A stretch of 40,145 nt of DNA from Pseudomonas fontis (GCF_028656955.1 NZ_JAMDGY010000039.1:1-40145), one strand, 5' to 3'. Shown: positions 22,248 through 31,133, counted from the first letter of the stretch. Made by a program: numbers and translations. Notes: generated from the letters alone by a model not told the origin.

Positions 22248-24356
22248 TCAGGCCGCAACCACCTCCACCGGCACCCCGTTGAGCGCCGCATTGCCAGAAA
22301 CAGCGTCGCGCTGACGCTCATCGGTCAGGTCGTTGGCACTGGCACCGGGCTGCGCCTGGGCGATGTCCAACTGCACCCCGGGACGGGCATGACCAAAACC
22401 ATGCGGCAGGCTGACCACGCCCGGCATCATGTCGGTACTGGCCTGCACCTCGACCTCGATGCTGCCCACCCGCGATTGCACGCGCACCCGCTGGCCATCC
22501 TGCAGATGGCGGCCGGCCAGATCATCCGGGTGCATCAGCAACTGATGGCGTGGCTTGCCCTTCACCAGGCGATGGAAGTTGTGCATCCAGGAATTGTTGC
22601 TGCGCACGTGACGCCGGCCGATCAACAGCAACTGAGCGGCGCTGGGCGGCTGCTGGGCGGCAAAGCGCTCCAGGTCGGCGAGGATCGCTGGCGGTGCGGC
22701 CTCGATCTTCTGGCTGGCGGTCTTGAGGCGCGCGGCCAGGTTCGGCTGCAAGGGGCCCAGGTCGATACCGTGCGGATGCTGGTCCAGGGTGCTGATCGAC
22801 AAATCAAAGGGCGAGCCTTCGCCATAGCGACCACCGCGCAGCCCCAGGTCGATCATCTGCGCCGGCGGCATTGTTGGCTTGAGCGGCTTTTCGGCCAGTG
22901 CGGCAAATGCCTTGGCCAAGCCAACGAAGATCTCCCAGTCATGCAGCGCACCTTCCGGTTTAGCCAGAATGGCCCGATTGAAACGCGACACATTGCGCAC
23001 CGCGAACAGGTTGAATGTGGTGTCGTAGTGATCGTTCTCCAGCGCCGAGGTCGACGGCAGGATCAGGTCGGCATAGCGCGTGGTCTCGTTGATGTACAGG
23101 TCGATGCTGAGCATGAACGCCAGGCCATCCAGCGCCTGCTCCAACTGCCGGCCATTGGGCGTGGACAGCACCGGGTTACCCGCCACCGTCACCAGGGCGC
23201 GCACCTGCCCTTCGCCCTCGGTGAGCATCTCTTCGGCCAGGGCCACCACCGGCAGCTCGCCAGCGTACTCCGGCAACCCCGAGACACGGCTCTGCCACAC
23301 ATTGAAATGGCCGCCGCTGGTGCTGGCGACCAGGTCCACGGCAGGCTCGGTGCACAGCGCACCGCCTACCCGGTCGAGGTTGCCGCTGACCAGGTTGATC
23401 AACTGCATCAGCCAGTGGCACAGCGTGCCGAACGCCTGGGTCGAGACGCCCATGCGGCCGTAGCACACCGCCTTGTCGGCCGACGCGAAGTCGCGGGCCA
23501 ACTGGCGGATCAACCCGGCGTCGATGCCGCAGAGCATGCTCATGACTTCCGGGGTAAAGCTCTTGAGCGCCTCGCGCACCTCGTCCAGCCCGTTGACCGG
23601 CAGGTGGCTGGCGCGGGTCAGCCCTTCTTCGAACAGGGTATTGAGCAGGCCGCACAGCAGCGCCGCATCGCCACCGGGGCGCACGAACAGGTGCTGGTCG
23701 GCGATGGCCGCCGTTTCACTACGTCGTGGATCGACCACCACCAGTTTGCCGCCACGGGCCTGGATCGCCTTCAGGCGCTTCTCGACATCGGGCACGGTCA
23801 TGATGCTGCCATTGGAGGCCAGCGGGTTGCCGCCCAGGATCAGCATGAAGTCGGTGTTGTCGATGTCCGGAATCGGCAGCAGCAGGCCATGGCCGTACAT
23901 CAGGAAGCTGGTCAGGTGATGCGGCAACTGGTCGACCGAGGTCGCCGAGAAACGATTGCGCGTCTTCAGCAGGCCGAGGAAGTAGTTGCTGTGGGTCATC
24001 AGCCCGTAGTTGTGCACGCTGGGGTTGCCCTGGTACACCGCCACGGCGTTCTGCCCGTGCTGTTGCTGCACGGCCCAGAGCTTTTCGGCGGCCAGGGCGA
24101 AGGCCTGCTCCCACGCGATCGGCTGCCACTGCTCGCCGACGCGCAGCATCGGGCTGCGCAAGCGGTTCGGATCATTCTGGATGTCCTGCAGGGCCACCGC
24201 CTTGGGGCAGATGTGGCCACGGCTGAAGCTGTCCTGGGCGTCGCCCTTGATCGAGCTGATGCGCGGGGTGCCGTCGTCTTCGCGGGTGACCTCCAGGGTC
24301 AGGCCGCAAATGGCCTCGCACAGGTGACAGGCGCGGTGGTGCACGGTCTTGTTCAT
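22248..24356 (-). CDS. Molybdopterin oxidoreductase with N-terminal 4Fe-4S domain, substrate unknown
   Basis: 702 residues from ATG 24356 (MNKTVHHRACHLCEAICGL). An earlier open extension to 24596 is not family-like. A 4Fe-4S site is formed by Cys10, 13, 17 and 50 (C-X2-C-X3-C-X32-C). Family features are GNPLASNGSIMTVPDVEKRL, VVVDPRRSETA, GRMGVSTQAFGTLCHWLMQL and the C-terminal MoCo dinucleotide domain (about 590-700). At the place where formate dehydrogenases carry Cys or Sec (residues 135-145) the sequence is FSATSVDQLPHH, with no cysteine. No twin-arginine signal, so cytosolic. No partner subunit is encoded nearby; grxD follows after about 90 bases on the same strand. Confidence 0.9.
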   Translation of the reverse strand: MNKTVHHRACHLCEAICGLTLEVTREDDGTPRISSIKGDAQDSFSRGHICPKAVALQDIQNDPNRLRSPMLRVGEQWQPIAWEQAFALAAEKLWAVQQQHGQNAVAVYQGNPSVHNYGLMTHSNYFLGLLKTRNRFSATSVDQLPHHLTSFLMYGHGLLLPIPDIDNTDFMLILGGNPLASNGSIMTVPDVEKRLKAIQARGGKLVVVDPRRSETAAIADQHLFVRPGGDAALLCGLLNTLFEEGLTRASHLPVNGLDEVREALKSFTPEVMSMLCGIDAGLIRQLARDFASADKAVCYGRMGVSTQAFGTLCHWLMQLINLVSGNLDRVGGALCTEPAVDLVASTSGGHFNVWQSRVSGLPEYAGELPVVALAEEMLTEGEGQVRALVTVAGNPVLSTPNGRQLEQALDGLAFMLSIDLYINETTRYADLILPSTSALENDHYDTTFNLFAVRNVSRFNRAILAKPEGALHDWEIFVGLAKAFAALAEKPLKPTMPPAQMIDLGLRGGRYGEGSPFDLSISTLDQHPHGIDLGPLQPNLAARLKTASQKIEAAPPAILADLERFAAQQPPSAAQLLLIGRRHVRSNNSWMHNFHRLVKGKPRHQLLMHPDDLAGRHLQDGQRVRVQSRVGSIEVEVQASTDMMPGVVSLPHGFGHARPGVQLDIAQAQPGASANDLTDERQRDAVSGNAALNGVPVEVVAA

Positions 24357-24741
24357 GGCCGCCTCTTGTTCTGGGTCGCGGTGGGTAAGCCGACCTCGAC
24401 TATGCCCCCCACCCCTGCCGGTGACCAGCGACGTTCGTCCCGTGAATCGCCCGGCATCAGTCTGGACGATGGTTCCAGAAACCCCGCTGGCGTTGCCAAG
24501 GCCGCGAAGGGCAGTGTAAAAAGCTTCTTTGGTCCCGATAAAAATAGCCTGACCAATGGCTTGCAACACATTCGCCAGCAGCGGATATGCAGCCACCTCT
24601 TGGTAAGACGCGACATTTAATTATAGTATTGCGTCTTCCCCAATTTCGTCGCCCCGTGCGGCTTTCGCCGCAGGTCTCTTCCGTTTTTCCTGAAAACCGG
24701 CTTTTGAAGATCTGCGGTCTGTTGCAAAAAGGTAGTCAATG
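24357..24741. other. Divergent intergenic region between the Mo-enzyme and argF
   Basis: About 385 bases without a credible gene. Bases 24357-24600 show no clear sites. The argF promoter and ArgR operator lie at 24600-24636. A leader of about 105 bases follows, including inverted GCGGCTTTCGCCGC near 24658-24671, a short perfect palindrome that could form a hairpin in the argF mRNA. Confidence 0.55.
24600..24636. promoter_or_regulatory. argF promoter overlapped by a tandem ArgR operator
   Basis: Plus strand: TTGGTA at 24600-24605, 16-base spacer, TATAGT at 24622-24627. Read on the minus strand, TGTCGCGTCTTACCAA runs from 24615 to 24600, a full match to the ArgR half-site TGTCGC-N8-AA. AGACGC-N8-AA runs from 24636, exactly 21 bases before it. 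ArgR bound here would cover both -35 and -10. Confidence 0.72.
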
Positions 24742-25662
24742 ATGAGCGCTAGGCACTTTCTCTCCCTGATGGATTTCACCGCCGATGAACTGGTCAGTGT
24801 GATCCGCCGAGGGATCGAGCTGAAAGACCTGCGTAACCGCGGCGTACTCTTCGAGCCCCTGAAGAACCGCGTGCTGGGCATGATCTTCGAGAAGTCCTCG
24901 ACCCGTACCCGCCTGTCGTTCGAAGCGGGCATGATCCAGCTCGGCGGCCAGGCCATCTTCCTGTCGCCACGTGACACCCAACTGGGCCGTGGCGAGCCGA
25001 TCGGCGACTGCGCCATCGTCATGTCGCGCATGCTCGATGCGGTGATGATCCGCACCTTCGCCCACAGCACCCTGACCGAATTCGCGGCCAATTCGCGCGT
25101 GCCGGTGATCAACGGCCTGTCCGATGACCTGCACCCGTGCCAACTGCTGGCCGACATGCAAACCTTCCTTGAGCACCGTGGCGCCATCCAGGGCAAGACC
25201 GTGGCCTGGGTCGGTGACGGCAACAACATGTGCAACAGCTATATAGAAGCGGCGATCCAGTTCGACTTCCAGCTGCGCATCGCCTGCCCCGAGGGTTTCG
25301 AGCCGAACGCCAAGTTCCTGGCCCAGGCTGGCGAGCGCGTGACCATTGTGCGTGATCCCAAGCAAGCCGTAGCCGGCGCCCACCTGGTGAGCACCGATGT
25401 CTGGACTTCCATGGGTCAGGAAGAGGAAACTGCTCGGCGTCTGGCGCTGTTTGCGCCTTATCAGGTCAATCGCGAACTGCTCGACCTGGCGGCACCCGAT
25501 GCCCTGTTCATGCACTGCCTGCCCGCCCACCGTGGCGAGGAAATCAGCCTGGACCTGCTCGACGACCCCCGTTCGGTCGCCTGGGACCAGGCCGAAAACC
25601 GCTTGCATGCACAGAAGGCGCTTCTCGAATTTCTTGTTGAACCGGCCTATCACCACGCATGA
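24742..25662 (+). CDS. argF: Ornithine carbamoyltransferase, anabolic
   Basis: 306 residues from ATG 24742 (an adjacent ATG at 24739 adds one Met). It makes citrulline from ornithine and carbamoyl phosphate. Carbamoyl phosphate site SSTRTRLSFE, HPCQ in DDLHPCQLLAD, ornithine loop, and HCLPAHRGEE near the C-terminus are all intact. The length and the MSARHFLSLMDFT start agree with the Pseudomonas ArgF. The ArgR operator upstream predicts arginine repression. It overlaps the next gene by ATGA. Confidence 0.96.
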   Translation: MSARHFLSLMDFTADELVSVIRRGIELKDLRNRGVLFEPLKNRVLGMIFEKSSTRTRLSFEAGMIQLGGQAIFLSPRDTQLGRGEPIGDCAIVMSRMLDAVMIRTFAHSTLTEFAANSRVPVINGLSDDLHPCQLLADMQTFLEHRGAIQGKTVAWVGDGNNMCNSYIEAAIQFDFQLRIACPEGFEPNAKFLAQAGERVTIVRDPKQAVAGAHLVSTDVWTSMGQEEETARRLALFAPYQVNRELLDLAAPDALFMHCLPAHRGEEISLDLLDDPRSVAWDQAENRLHAQKALLEFLVEPAYHHA

Positions 25663-26768
25663 GTCAACCTTTACTGCTCAACCTGCGCAACCTCGCCTGC
25701 GGCTATGGCGAGGCGCGCATCGTCCAGAACCTCAACCTGCACCTCAATGCCGGTGACATCGGCTGCCTGCTGGGCTCCTCGGGGTGCGGCAAGACCACCA
25801 CCCTGCGCGCCATTGCCGGCTTCGAGCCGGTGCACGAGGGCGAGATCCTGCTGGCTGGCGAAGTCATTTCCAAGGCTGGTTTCACCCTGGCCCCGGAGAA
25901 ACGCCGGATCGGCATGGTGTTCCAGGACTACGCGCTGTTCCCGCATCTGACGGTCAGCGAGAACATCGCCTTCGGCATCGGCAAGCACCCGCAAAAGCAC
26001 CAGGTGGTTGAAGAGATGCTCGAGCTGGTCAAGCTCGGTGGCTTGGGCGCGCGCTACCCGCACGAGTTGTCTGGCGGCCAGCAGCAGCGGGTTGCCCTGG
26101 CCCGCGCCTTGGCGCCGGAACCGCAACTGCTGCTGCTCGATGAGCCGTTCTCCAACCTCGATGTCGAGCTGCGTCGGCGCCTGAGCCATGAAGTGCGCGA
26201 CATTCTAAAAAGCCGTGGCACCAGTGCGATCCTGGTAACCCATGACCAGGAAGAAGCCTTTGCCGTGAGCGACCATGTCGGGGTGTTCAAGGAAGGTCGC
26301 CTGGAGCAGTGGGATACCCCTTACAACCTCTACCATGAGCCGTTCACGCCGTTTGTGGCGAGCTTCATTGGCCAGGGTTATTTCATTCGCGGGCAGATGC
26401 TCAGCCCTGAGTCGGTGCAGACCGAGCTGGGCGAACTGTTGGGCAACCGTGCCTACACCATGCCGATGGGCAGTGCAGTGGATGTCTTGCTGCGTCCGGA
26501 CGATATCGTGCATGCGCCTGATAGCGCGCTGAAGGCGAAGATCGCCGGCAAGAGCTTCCTCGGTGCCTCGACCCTGTACCGCCTGCAACTGCCGACTGGT
26601 AGCCAGCTGGAGGCGATCTTCCCGAGCCACTTCGATTACCAGGTGGGTAATGATGTCGGCATCAAGGTGGCGGCGGATCACCTGGTGCTGTTTGCGGTGC
26701 CGGGGACGGTAGCGGCGCAGTTGCATACTGCCCAGAGTGGTGCGCGGCGCTTCAGCTCGGCGACCTGA
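25659..26768 (+). CDS. ABC transporter ATP-binding protein with TOBE-like C-domain, orphan
   Basis: 369 residues. Walker A GSSGCGKTT, Q-loop VFQDYALFPHLTV, signature LSGGQQQRVALARALA, Walker B LLLLDEPFSNLD and His in LVTHDQEEA are complete. The C-terminal 120 residues are a TOBE-like domain (PMGSAVDVLLRPDDIVHAPD). The layout resembles FbpC (ferric iron) and PotA (polyamine) importers. No permease or binding protein gene is in the neighbourhood. It is translationally coupled to argF by ATGA, which hints at a link to arginine or polyamine transport, but the substrate cannot be told. Confidence 0.9.
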   Translation: MSQPLLLNLRNLACGYGEARIVQNLNLHLNAGDIGCLLGSSGCGKTTTLRAIAGFEPVHEGEILLAGEVISKAGFTLAPEKRRIGMVFQDYALFPHLTVSENIAFGIGKHPQKHQVVEEMLELVKLGGLGARYPHELSGGQQQRVALARALAPEPQLLLLDEPFSNLDVELRRRLSHEVRDILKSRGTSAILVTHDQEEAFAVSDHVGVFKEGRLEQWDTPYNLYHEPFTPFVASFIGQGYFIRGQMLSPESVQTELGELLGNRAYTMPMGSAVDVLLRPDDIVHAPDSALKAKIAGKSFLGASTLYRLQLPTGSQLEAIFPSHFDYQVGNDVGIKVAADHLVLFAVPGTVAAQLHTAQSGARRFSSAT

Positions 26769-26787
26769 CCGGCGGACTGTGTTGAAT

Positions 26788-26869
26788 GCCATCGCCGGCA
26801 AGGCCGGCTCCCACAGGGTTCAGCATCACTGCAAACACTGTGGGAGCCGGCCTTGCCGGCGATGAGGCC
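26788..26869. repeat. Inverted pair of P. putida-type REPs
   Basis: GCCATCGCCGGCAAGGCCGG with CTCCCACAG, then the reverse orientation CTGTGGGAGCCGGCCTTGCC with GGCGATGAGGCC at 26838-26869. A classic BIME-like pair placed between two convergent genes, able to form a long hairpin. Confidence 0.9.
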
Positions 26870-26886
26870 CGCGAATTTCGTAACGT

Positions 26887-27357
26887 TCAGCCGCGACCAA
26901 TTGTCGCGAACCTGGCCTGGGTATGCTCAGCCAGCACCGCCGCCGACAACTCCACCTCCAGCCCACGCCGCCCGGCACTGACATAGATGGTCTCAAAAGG
27001 CTGCGCCGATTCATCGATGAACGTACGCAAGCGCTTCTTCTGCCCCAACGGGCTGATCCCCCCCAGCAAATACCCCGTGGAACGCTGCGCCGCCGCCGGG
27101 TCGGCCATCTCGCACCTCTTCACCCCAGCCGCATGGGCCAGCCCCTTGAGGTCCAGCGTGCCCACCACCGGTACCACCGCCACCAGCAACTCGCCCTTTT
27201 CACTGGCCGCGAGCAAGGTCTTGAACACCCGGCTCGGCTCCAGGCCCAGCTTCTCGGCCGCCTCCAAGCCATAGGACGCCGCTTTCGGGTCGTGTTCGTA
27301 ACTGTGGATGCGGTGTTCAGCGCGCACCTTCTTGAGCAAATCCAGGGCGGGGGTCAT
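26887..27357 (-). CDS. ybaK: YbaK/EbsC-family aminoacyl-tRNA deacylase
   Basis: 156 residues. Start 27357 (MTPALDLLKKVRAEHRIHSY) has GGAG six bases upstream. The YbaK domain shows the catalytic-site Lys in VFKTLLAAS and the segments STGYLLGGISPLGQKKRL and ETIYVSAGRRGLEVEL. It hydrolyses Cys-tRNA(Pro) made in error by prolyl-tRNA synthetase. An upstream in-frame start adds ten residues. Its end lies by the REP pair, convergent with the ATPase gene. Confidence 0.94.
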   Translation of the reverse strand: MTPALDLLKKVRAEHRIHSYEHDPKAASYGLEAAEKLGLEPSRVFKTLLAASEKGELLVAVVPVVGTLDLKGLAHAAGVKRCEMADPAAAQRSTGYLLGGISPLGQKKRLRTFIDESAQPFETIYVSAGRRGLEVELSAAVLAEHTQARFATIGRG

Positions 27358-27511
27358 GCAGGACTCCAAGCAAAGGGATCGGTACATTTTTGCTGGCTAC
27401 TGTAGGGCAAAATCCGCCCCCCAACCACTCACCTCCTCCCCCTCCCCGGCACGCCGACCACGCAATCGATTGCGCATCAACCACCCACCAATAGTCAGAT
27501 TGTGAATGGTG

Positions 27512-27555
27512 GTTCACTTTCGACCTTTGACATAAGCGTTTCTTGTCTATATTTT
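27512..27555 (+). promoter_or_regulatory. glpF promoter with putative GlpR site
   Basis: TTGACA at 27527-27532, 17-base spacer, TATTTT at 27550-27555 (TATATT at 27548 is an alternative). Directly upstream is GTTCACTTTCGA at 27512-27523, the exact reverse complement of TCGAAAGTGAAC found before glpD. The shared motif is a good candidate for GlpR binding. Confidence 0.6.
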
Positions 27556-27684
27556 TTCGTTTCTGAATACAGAGAGTGCCCCGATACGGTGCACTTTTAC
27601 CGCCACCCGACCGAAATGGGGATTTCTGTCGGGTTTTTGTCGAGCGCTCACAGCGCCTCACAACAACAAAAACCGAGGTAACGC

Positions 27685-28536
27685 ATGACGACTGCTGTGC
27701 AACAACCGACGCTATCAAGCCAATGCATGGCCGAATTTCTCGGCACCGCGCTGTTCATCTTTTTCGGCACTGGCTGTGTCGCCGCGCTCAAGGTGGCGGG
27801 TGCAAGCTTCGGCTTGTGGGAAATCAGCATCATCTGGGGGGTCGGCGTGAGCATGGCGATCTACCTCACCGCCGGTGTTTCCGGCGCGCACCTGAACCCG
27901 GCCGTGAGCATCGCCCTCGCCCTGTTCGCCGGTTTCGACAAACGCAAACTGCCTTTTTACATCGTTGCCCAGATCGCCGGCGCCTTCTGCGGCGCGGCGT
28001 TGGTCTACACGCTCTATAGCAGCCTGTTCTTCGATTACGAACAAGCGCACAACCTGGTACGCGGCAGCCAGGCCAGCCTGGAGCTGGCCTCGGTATTCTC
28101 CACCTATCCGCACCCGGCATTGTCGGTAGGCCAGGCGTTCCTGGTCGAGATGATCATCACCGCCATCCTGATGGCCGTGATCATGGCACTGACCGACGAC
28201 AACAACGGCCTGCCACGTGGCCCGCTCGCCCCCCTGCTGATCGGCTTGCTGATCGCGGTGATCGGCAGCGCCATGGGGCCGTTGACCGGCTTTGCGATGA
28301 ACCCGGCCCGTGACCTGGGCCCGAAGATCATGACCTTCCTGGCGGGCTGGGGTGACGTGGCCTTTACCGGTGGCCGTGATATTCCCTATTTCCTGATTCC
28401 GATTTTTGCGCCAATCATAGGGGCATCCCTTGGCGCCGTTCTTTATCGCGGCGTGTTCGCCCGCCACCTGCCCCAGGCAGCCGCAGCGAACAGCGCAACC
28501 GACGAAACAGCTCAGGGCAAAACCCAGGCATCCTGA
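27685..28536 (+). CDS. glpF: Glycerol facilitator, aquaporin family
   Basis: 283 residues, six-helix MIP channel in the inner membrane that lets glycerol enter by diffusion. The two NPA boxes read HLNPAVSIAL (near residue 70) and FAMNPARDLGPK (near 210); the second is followed by the Arg of the selectivity filter, and the Asp after it is the glycerol-type marker. GAGGT upstream of ATG 27685. It heads the glpF-glpK unit; a hairpin separates it from glpK. Confidence 0.96.
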   Translation: MTTAVQQPTLSSQCMAEFLGTALFIFFGTGCVAALKVAGASFGLWEISIIWGVGVSMAIYLTAGVSGAHLNPAVSIALALFAGFDKRKLPFYIVAQIAGAFCGAALVYTLYSSLFFDYEQAHNLVRGSQASLELASVFSTYPHPALSVGQAFLVEMIITAILMAVIMALTDDNNGLPRGPLAPLLIGLLIAVIGSAMGPLTGFAMNPARDLGPKIMTFLAGWGDVAFTGGRDIPYFLIPIFAPIIGASLGAVLYRGVFARHLPQAAAANSATDETAQGKTQAS

Positions 28537-28546
28537 TGCCGAATGC

Positions 28547-28563
28547 GGCGAGCCTGGCTCGCC
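28547..28563 (+). other. Intercistronic hairpin glpF-glpK
   Basis: GGCGAG at 28547-28552 and CTCGCC at 28558-28563 around CCTGG. No T-run, so it more likely shapes mRNA stability between the two genes than ends transcription. Confidence 0.5.
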
Positions 28564-28603
28564 CTGCCCTGACCTCCACCTTATTTAGTGCAAGGCCAAC
28601 GAC

Positions 28604-30103
28604 ATGACAGACACCCAGAACAAGAACTACATCATTGCCCTGGACCAGGGCACGACCAGTTCGCGGGCCATCATTTTCGACCGTGACGCCAACGTGGTGG
28701 GGACTTCCCAGCGCGAATTCGCACAGCACTATCCACAAGCCGGCTGGGTTGAACACGACCCGATGGAAATCTTCGCCACCCAGAGCGCGACCATGGTCGA
28801 AGCCCTGGCCCAGGCAGGCCTGAGCCATGACCAGGTGGCCGCCATCGGCATCACCAACCAGCGTGAAACCACGGTGGTCTGGGACAAGGAAACCGGCCGC
28901 CCGGTGTACAACGCCATCGTCTGGCAGTGCCGTCGCAGCACCGAGATCTGCGAGCAGCTCAAGCGCGAAGGCCTGCAAGACTACATTCGCGAAACCACCG
29001 GCCTGGTGACCGACCCGTACTTCTCCGGCACCAAGCTGAAGTGGATCCTCGACAACGTCGAAGGTGCCCGCGAGCGCGCCGAGCGCGGCGACCTGCTGTT
29101 CGGCACCGTCGACACCTGGCTGATCTGGAAATTCTCCGGCGGCAAGGTGCATGTCACCGACTACACCAACGCCTCGCGCACCATGCTCTTCAACATCCAT
29201 ACCCTGCAGTGGGATGAGAAGATGCTGGAGGTGCTGGATATTCCCAAGCAGATGCTGCCCAAGGTGTGTTCGTCGTCCGAAGTGTACGGCCACACCAAGA
29301 GCGGCATTGCCATCGCAGGTATCGCTGGCGACCAGCAAGCGGCACTGTTCGGCCAGATGTGCGTTGAGCCGGGCCAGGCCAAGAACACCTACGGCACGGG
29401 CTGCTTCCTGCTGATGAACACCGGCGACAAGGCGGTCAAGTCGTCCCACGGCCTGCTGACCACCATCGCCTGCGGCCCGCGCGGCGAAGTGGCCTATGCC
29501 CTGGAAGGTGCGGTCTTCAACGGCGGCTCCACCGTGCAGTGGCTGCGTGACGAACTGAAGATCGTCAACGATGCCCACGACACCGAATACTTCGCCAGCA
29601 AGGTCAAGGACAGCAACGGCGTGTACCTGGTACCGGCTTTCACCGGCCTGGGCGCACCGTACTGGGACCCGTATGCACGGGGCGCGCTGTTCGGCCTGAC
29701 CCGTGGGGTCAAGGTTGATCACATCATCCGTGCAGCCCTGGAGTCGATTGCCTACCAGACCCGCGACGTACTCGACGCCATGCAGGCCGATTGCGGCGAG
29801 CGCCTGAGCGAGCTGCGGGTGGACGGTGGCGCGGTAGCCAACAACTTCCTCATGCAGTTCCAGGCGGACATCCTCGGCACCTGTGTCGAGCGCCCGCAAA
29901 TGCGTGAAACCACGGCACTTGGCGCCGCCTACCTGGCGGGCCTGGCGTGTGGTTTCTGGAGCAGCCTGGATGAGTTGCGCGGCAAGGCGATCATCGAGCG
30001 CGAGTTCACCCCGCAGCTCGATGAAGTGCAGAAAGAGAAGCTGTACGCCGGCTGGCTGAAAGCCGTCGACCGCACGCGTGACTGGGAACCGCACGAGGAA
30101 TAA
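28604..30103 (+). CDS. glpK: Glycerol kinase
   Basis: 499 residues of the FGGY kinase family. It phosphorylates glycerol to sn-glycerol 3-phosphate in the cytosol, trapping it after entry through GlpF. Motifs: DQGTTSSRAIIFD, NQRETTVVWDKETG, TNASRTMLFNI, FGQMCVEPGQAKNTYGTGCF, RVDGGAVANNFLMQF. The length equals that of E. coli GlpK. The ribosome site AAGGCC is modest. Followed by REP elements and then glpR. Confidence 0.97.
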   Translation: MTDTQNKNYIIALDQGTTSSRAIIFDRDANVVGTSQREFAQHYPQAGWVEHDPMEIFATQSATMVEALAQAGLSHDQVAAIGITNQRETTVVWDKETGRPVYNAIVWQCRRSTEICEQLKREGLQDYIRETTGLVTDPYFSGTKLKWILDNVEGARERAERGDLLFGTVDTWLIWKFSGGKVHVTDYTNASRTMLFNIHTLQWDEKMLEVLDIPKQMLPKVCSSSEVYGHTKSGIAIAGIAGDQQAALFGQMCVEPGQAKNTYGTGCFLLMNTGDKAVKSSHGLLTTIACGPRGEVAYALEGAVFNGGSTVQWLRDELKIVNDAHDTEYFASKVKDSNGVYLVPAFTGLGAPYWDPYARGALFGLTRGVKVDHIIRAALESIAYQTRDVLDAMQADCGERLSELRVDGGAVANNFLMQFQADILGTCVERPQMRETTALGAAYLAGLACGFWSSLDELRGKAIIEREFTPQLDEVQKEKLYAGWLKAVDRTRDWEPHEE

Positions 30104-30118
30104 GCCCTCAGTACACCC

Positions 30119-30210
30119 TGTGGGAGCCGGCCTTGCCGGCGATGGCATCAATGCTTTGCCAGTGAATGCGCGGTGTCTGCATCGCTGGCAAAGCCAGCTC
30201 CCACAGTGGA
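30119..30210. repeat. Inverted pair of P. putida-type REPs between glpK and glpR
   Basis: TGTGGGAGCCGGCCTTGCCG with GCGATGGCAT at 30119-30148, then GCATCGCTGGCAAAGCCAGC with TCCCACAGT at 30179-30207 in the opposite direction. A further fragment, TGCTCCCACTGTCAGGG, follows at 30225-30241. Confidence 0.87.
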
Positions 30211-30343
30211 TTGAGCAAGGCATTTGCTCCCACTGTCAGGGTGTCCCTCCACAGGTTGCAGATTCAGGGAACAGGCATGCTGGTCGTGAGGCCATTCCTG
30301 CGGCATCATGGCGCCATTTGCCCGGCAGCCCCAAGGACCGCCC

Positions 30344-31099
30344 ATGAATCTGCCCCCTCGCCAACAACAAATACTCGAGCTGGTCCGCGAACGCGGTTAC
30401 GTCAGTATCGAAGAAATGGCACAGCTGTTCGTCGTTACCCCGCAAACCATCCGCCGTGATATCAACCAGCTCGCCGAAGTGAACCTGCTACGCCGTTACC
30501 ACGGTGGCGCCGCCTACGACTCGAGCATCGAAAACACCGCCTACGCCATGCGTGCCGACCAGATGCGCGACGAGAAACAGCGCATCGCCGAAGCCATCGC
30601 CCGGCAGATCCCCGATCACGCCTCGCTATTCATCAACATCGGCACCACCACCGAATCCATCGCCCGCGCCCTGCTCAACCACAACCACCTGAAGATCATC
30701 ACCAACAACCTGCACGTGGCCTCGATCCTCAGTGCCAAGGATGACTTCGAAGTGCAACTGGCCGGCGGCAACGTGCGCCGCGACGGCGGCGTGGTCGGCC
30801 AGGCGAGCGTCGACTTCATCAACCAGTTCAAGGTCGACTTCGCCCTGGTCGGCATCAGCGGCATCGACGAAGACGGCAGCCTGCTCGACTTCGACTACCA
30901 GGAAGTGCGCGTGTCCCAGGCGATCATCGCCAACGCCCGCCAGGTGATCCTCGCCGCCGACTCCAGCAAGTTCGGACGCAACGCCATGGTCCGCCTCGGC
31001 TCGATCAGCCTGATCGACTGCCTGGTGACCGACCAGGCCCCAGTCCCCGCCCTCACCCAACTGCTCAATCAGTACAAGATCCGCCTCGAAGTGGTCTGA
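30344..31099 (+). CDS. glpR: Glycerol-3-phosphate regulon repressor
   Basis: 251 residues from ATG 30344 (AAGGA seven bases upstream). A DeoR-family repressor that releases DNA when glycerol 3-phosphate binds. The N-terminal winged HTH is QQQILELVRERGYVSIEEMA ... VTPQTIRRDINQL. The C-terminal sugar-phosphate sensor has IFINIGTTTES-like SLFINIGTTTESIARAL and GGNVRRDGGVVG. It sits between glpK and glpD. Putative operators are seen upstream of glpF and glpD. Confidence 0.95.
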   Translation: MNLPPRQQQILELVRERGYVSIEEMAQLFVVTPQTIRRDINQLAEVNLLRRYHGGAAYDSSIENTAYAMRADQMRDEKQRIAEAIARQIPDHASLFINIGTTTESIARALLNHNHLKIITNNLHVASILSAKDDFEVQLAGGNVRRDGGVVGQASVDFINQFKVDFALVGISGIDEDGSLLDFDYQEVRVSQAIIANARQVILAADSSKFGRNAMVRLGSISLIDCLVTDQAPVPALTQLLNQYKIRLEVV

Positions 31100-31108
31100 C
31101 TGCCCCCA

Positions 31109-31133
31109 CGCTGCCATCGCAACGATGGCAGCG
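31109..31133 (+). terminator. Perfect hairpin after glpR
   Basis: CGCTGCCATCG at 31109-31119, three-base loop, CGATGGCAGCG at 31123-31133: 11 uninterrupted base pairs. The following sequence has a T-rich segment only after ten bases (ATTTTTCATTT), so it may be a weak terminator. Confidence 0.6.

Noticed and set aside
22239..24620. Very long open frame on the plus strand opposite the molybdopterin enzyme
   Set aside because: Its translation is rich in His, Arg, Gln and Gly with no domain, a typical mirror of GC-rich codon use on the true strand.
28415..30223. Long minus-strand open frame opposite glpK
   Set aside because: Shadow of glycerol kinase, no recognisable domain and no ribosome site.
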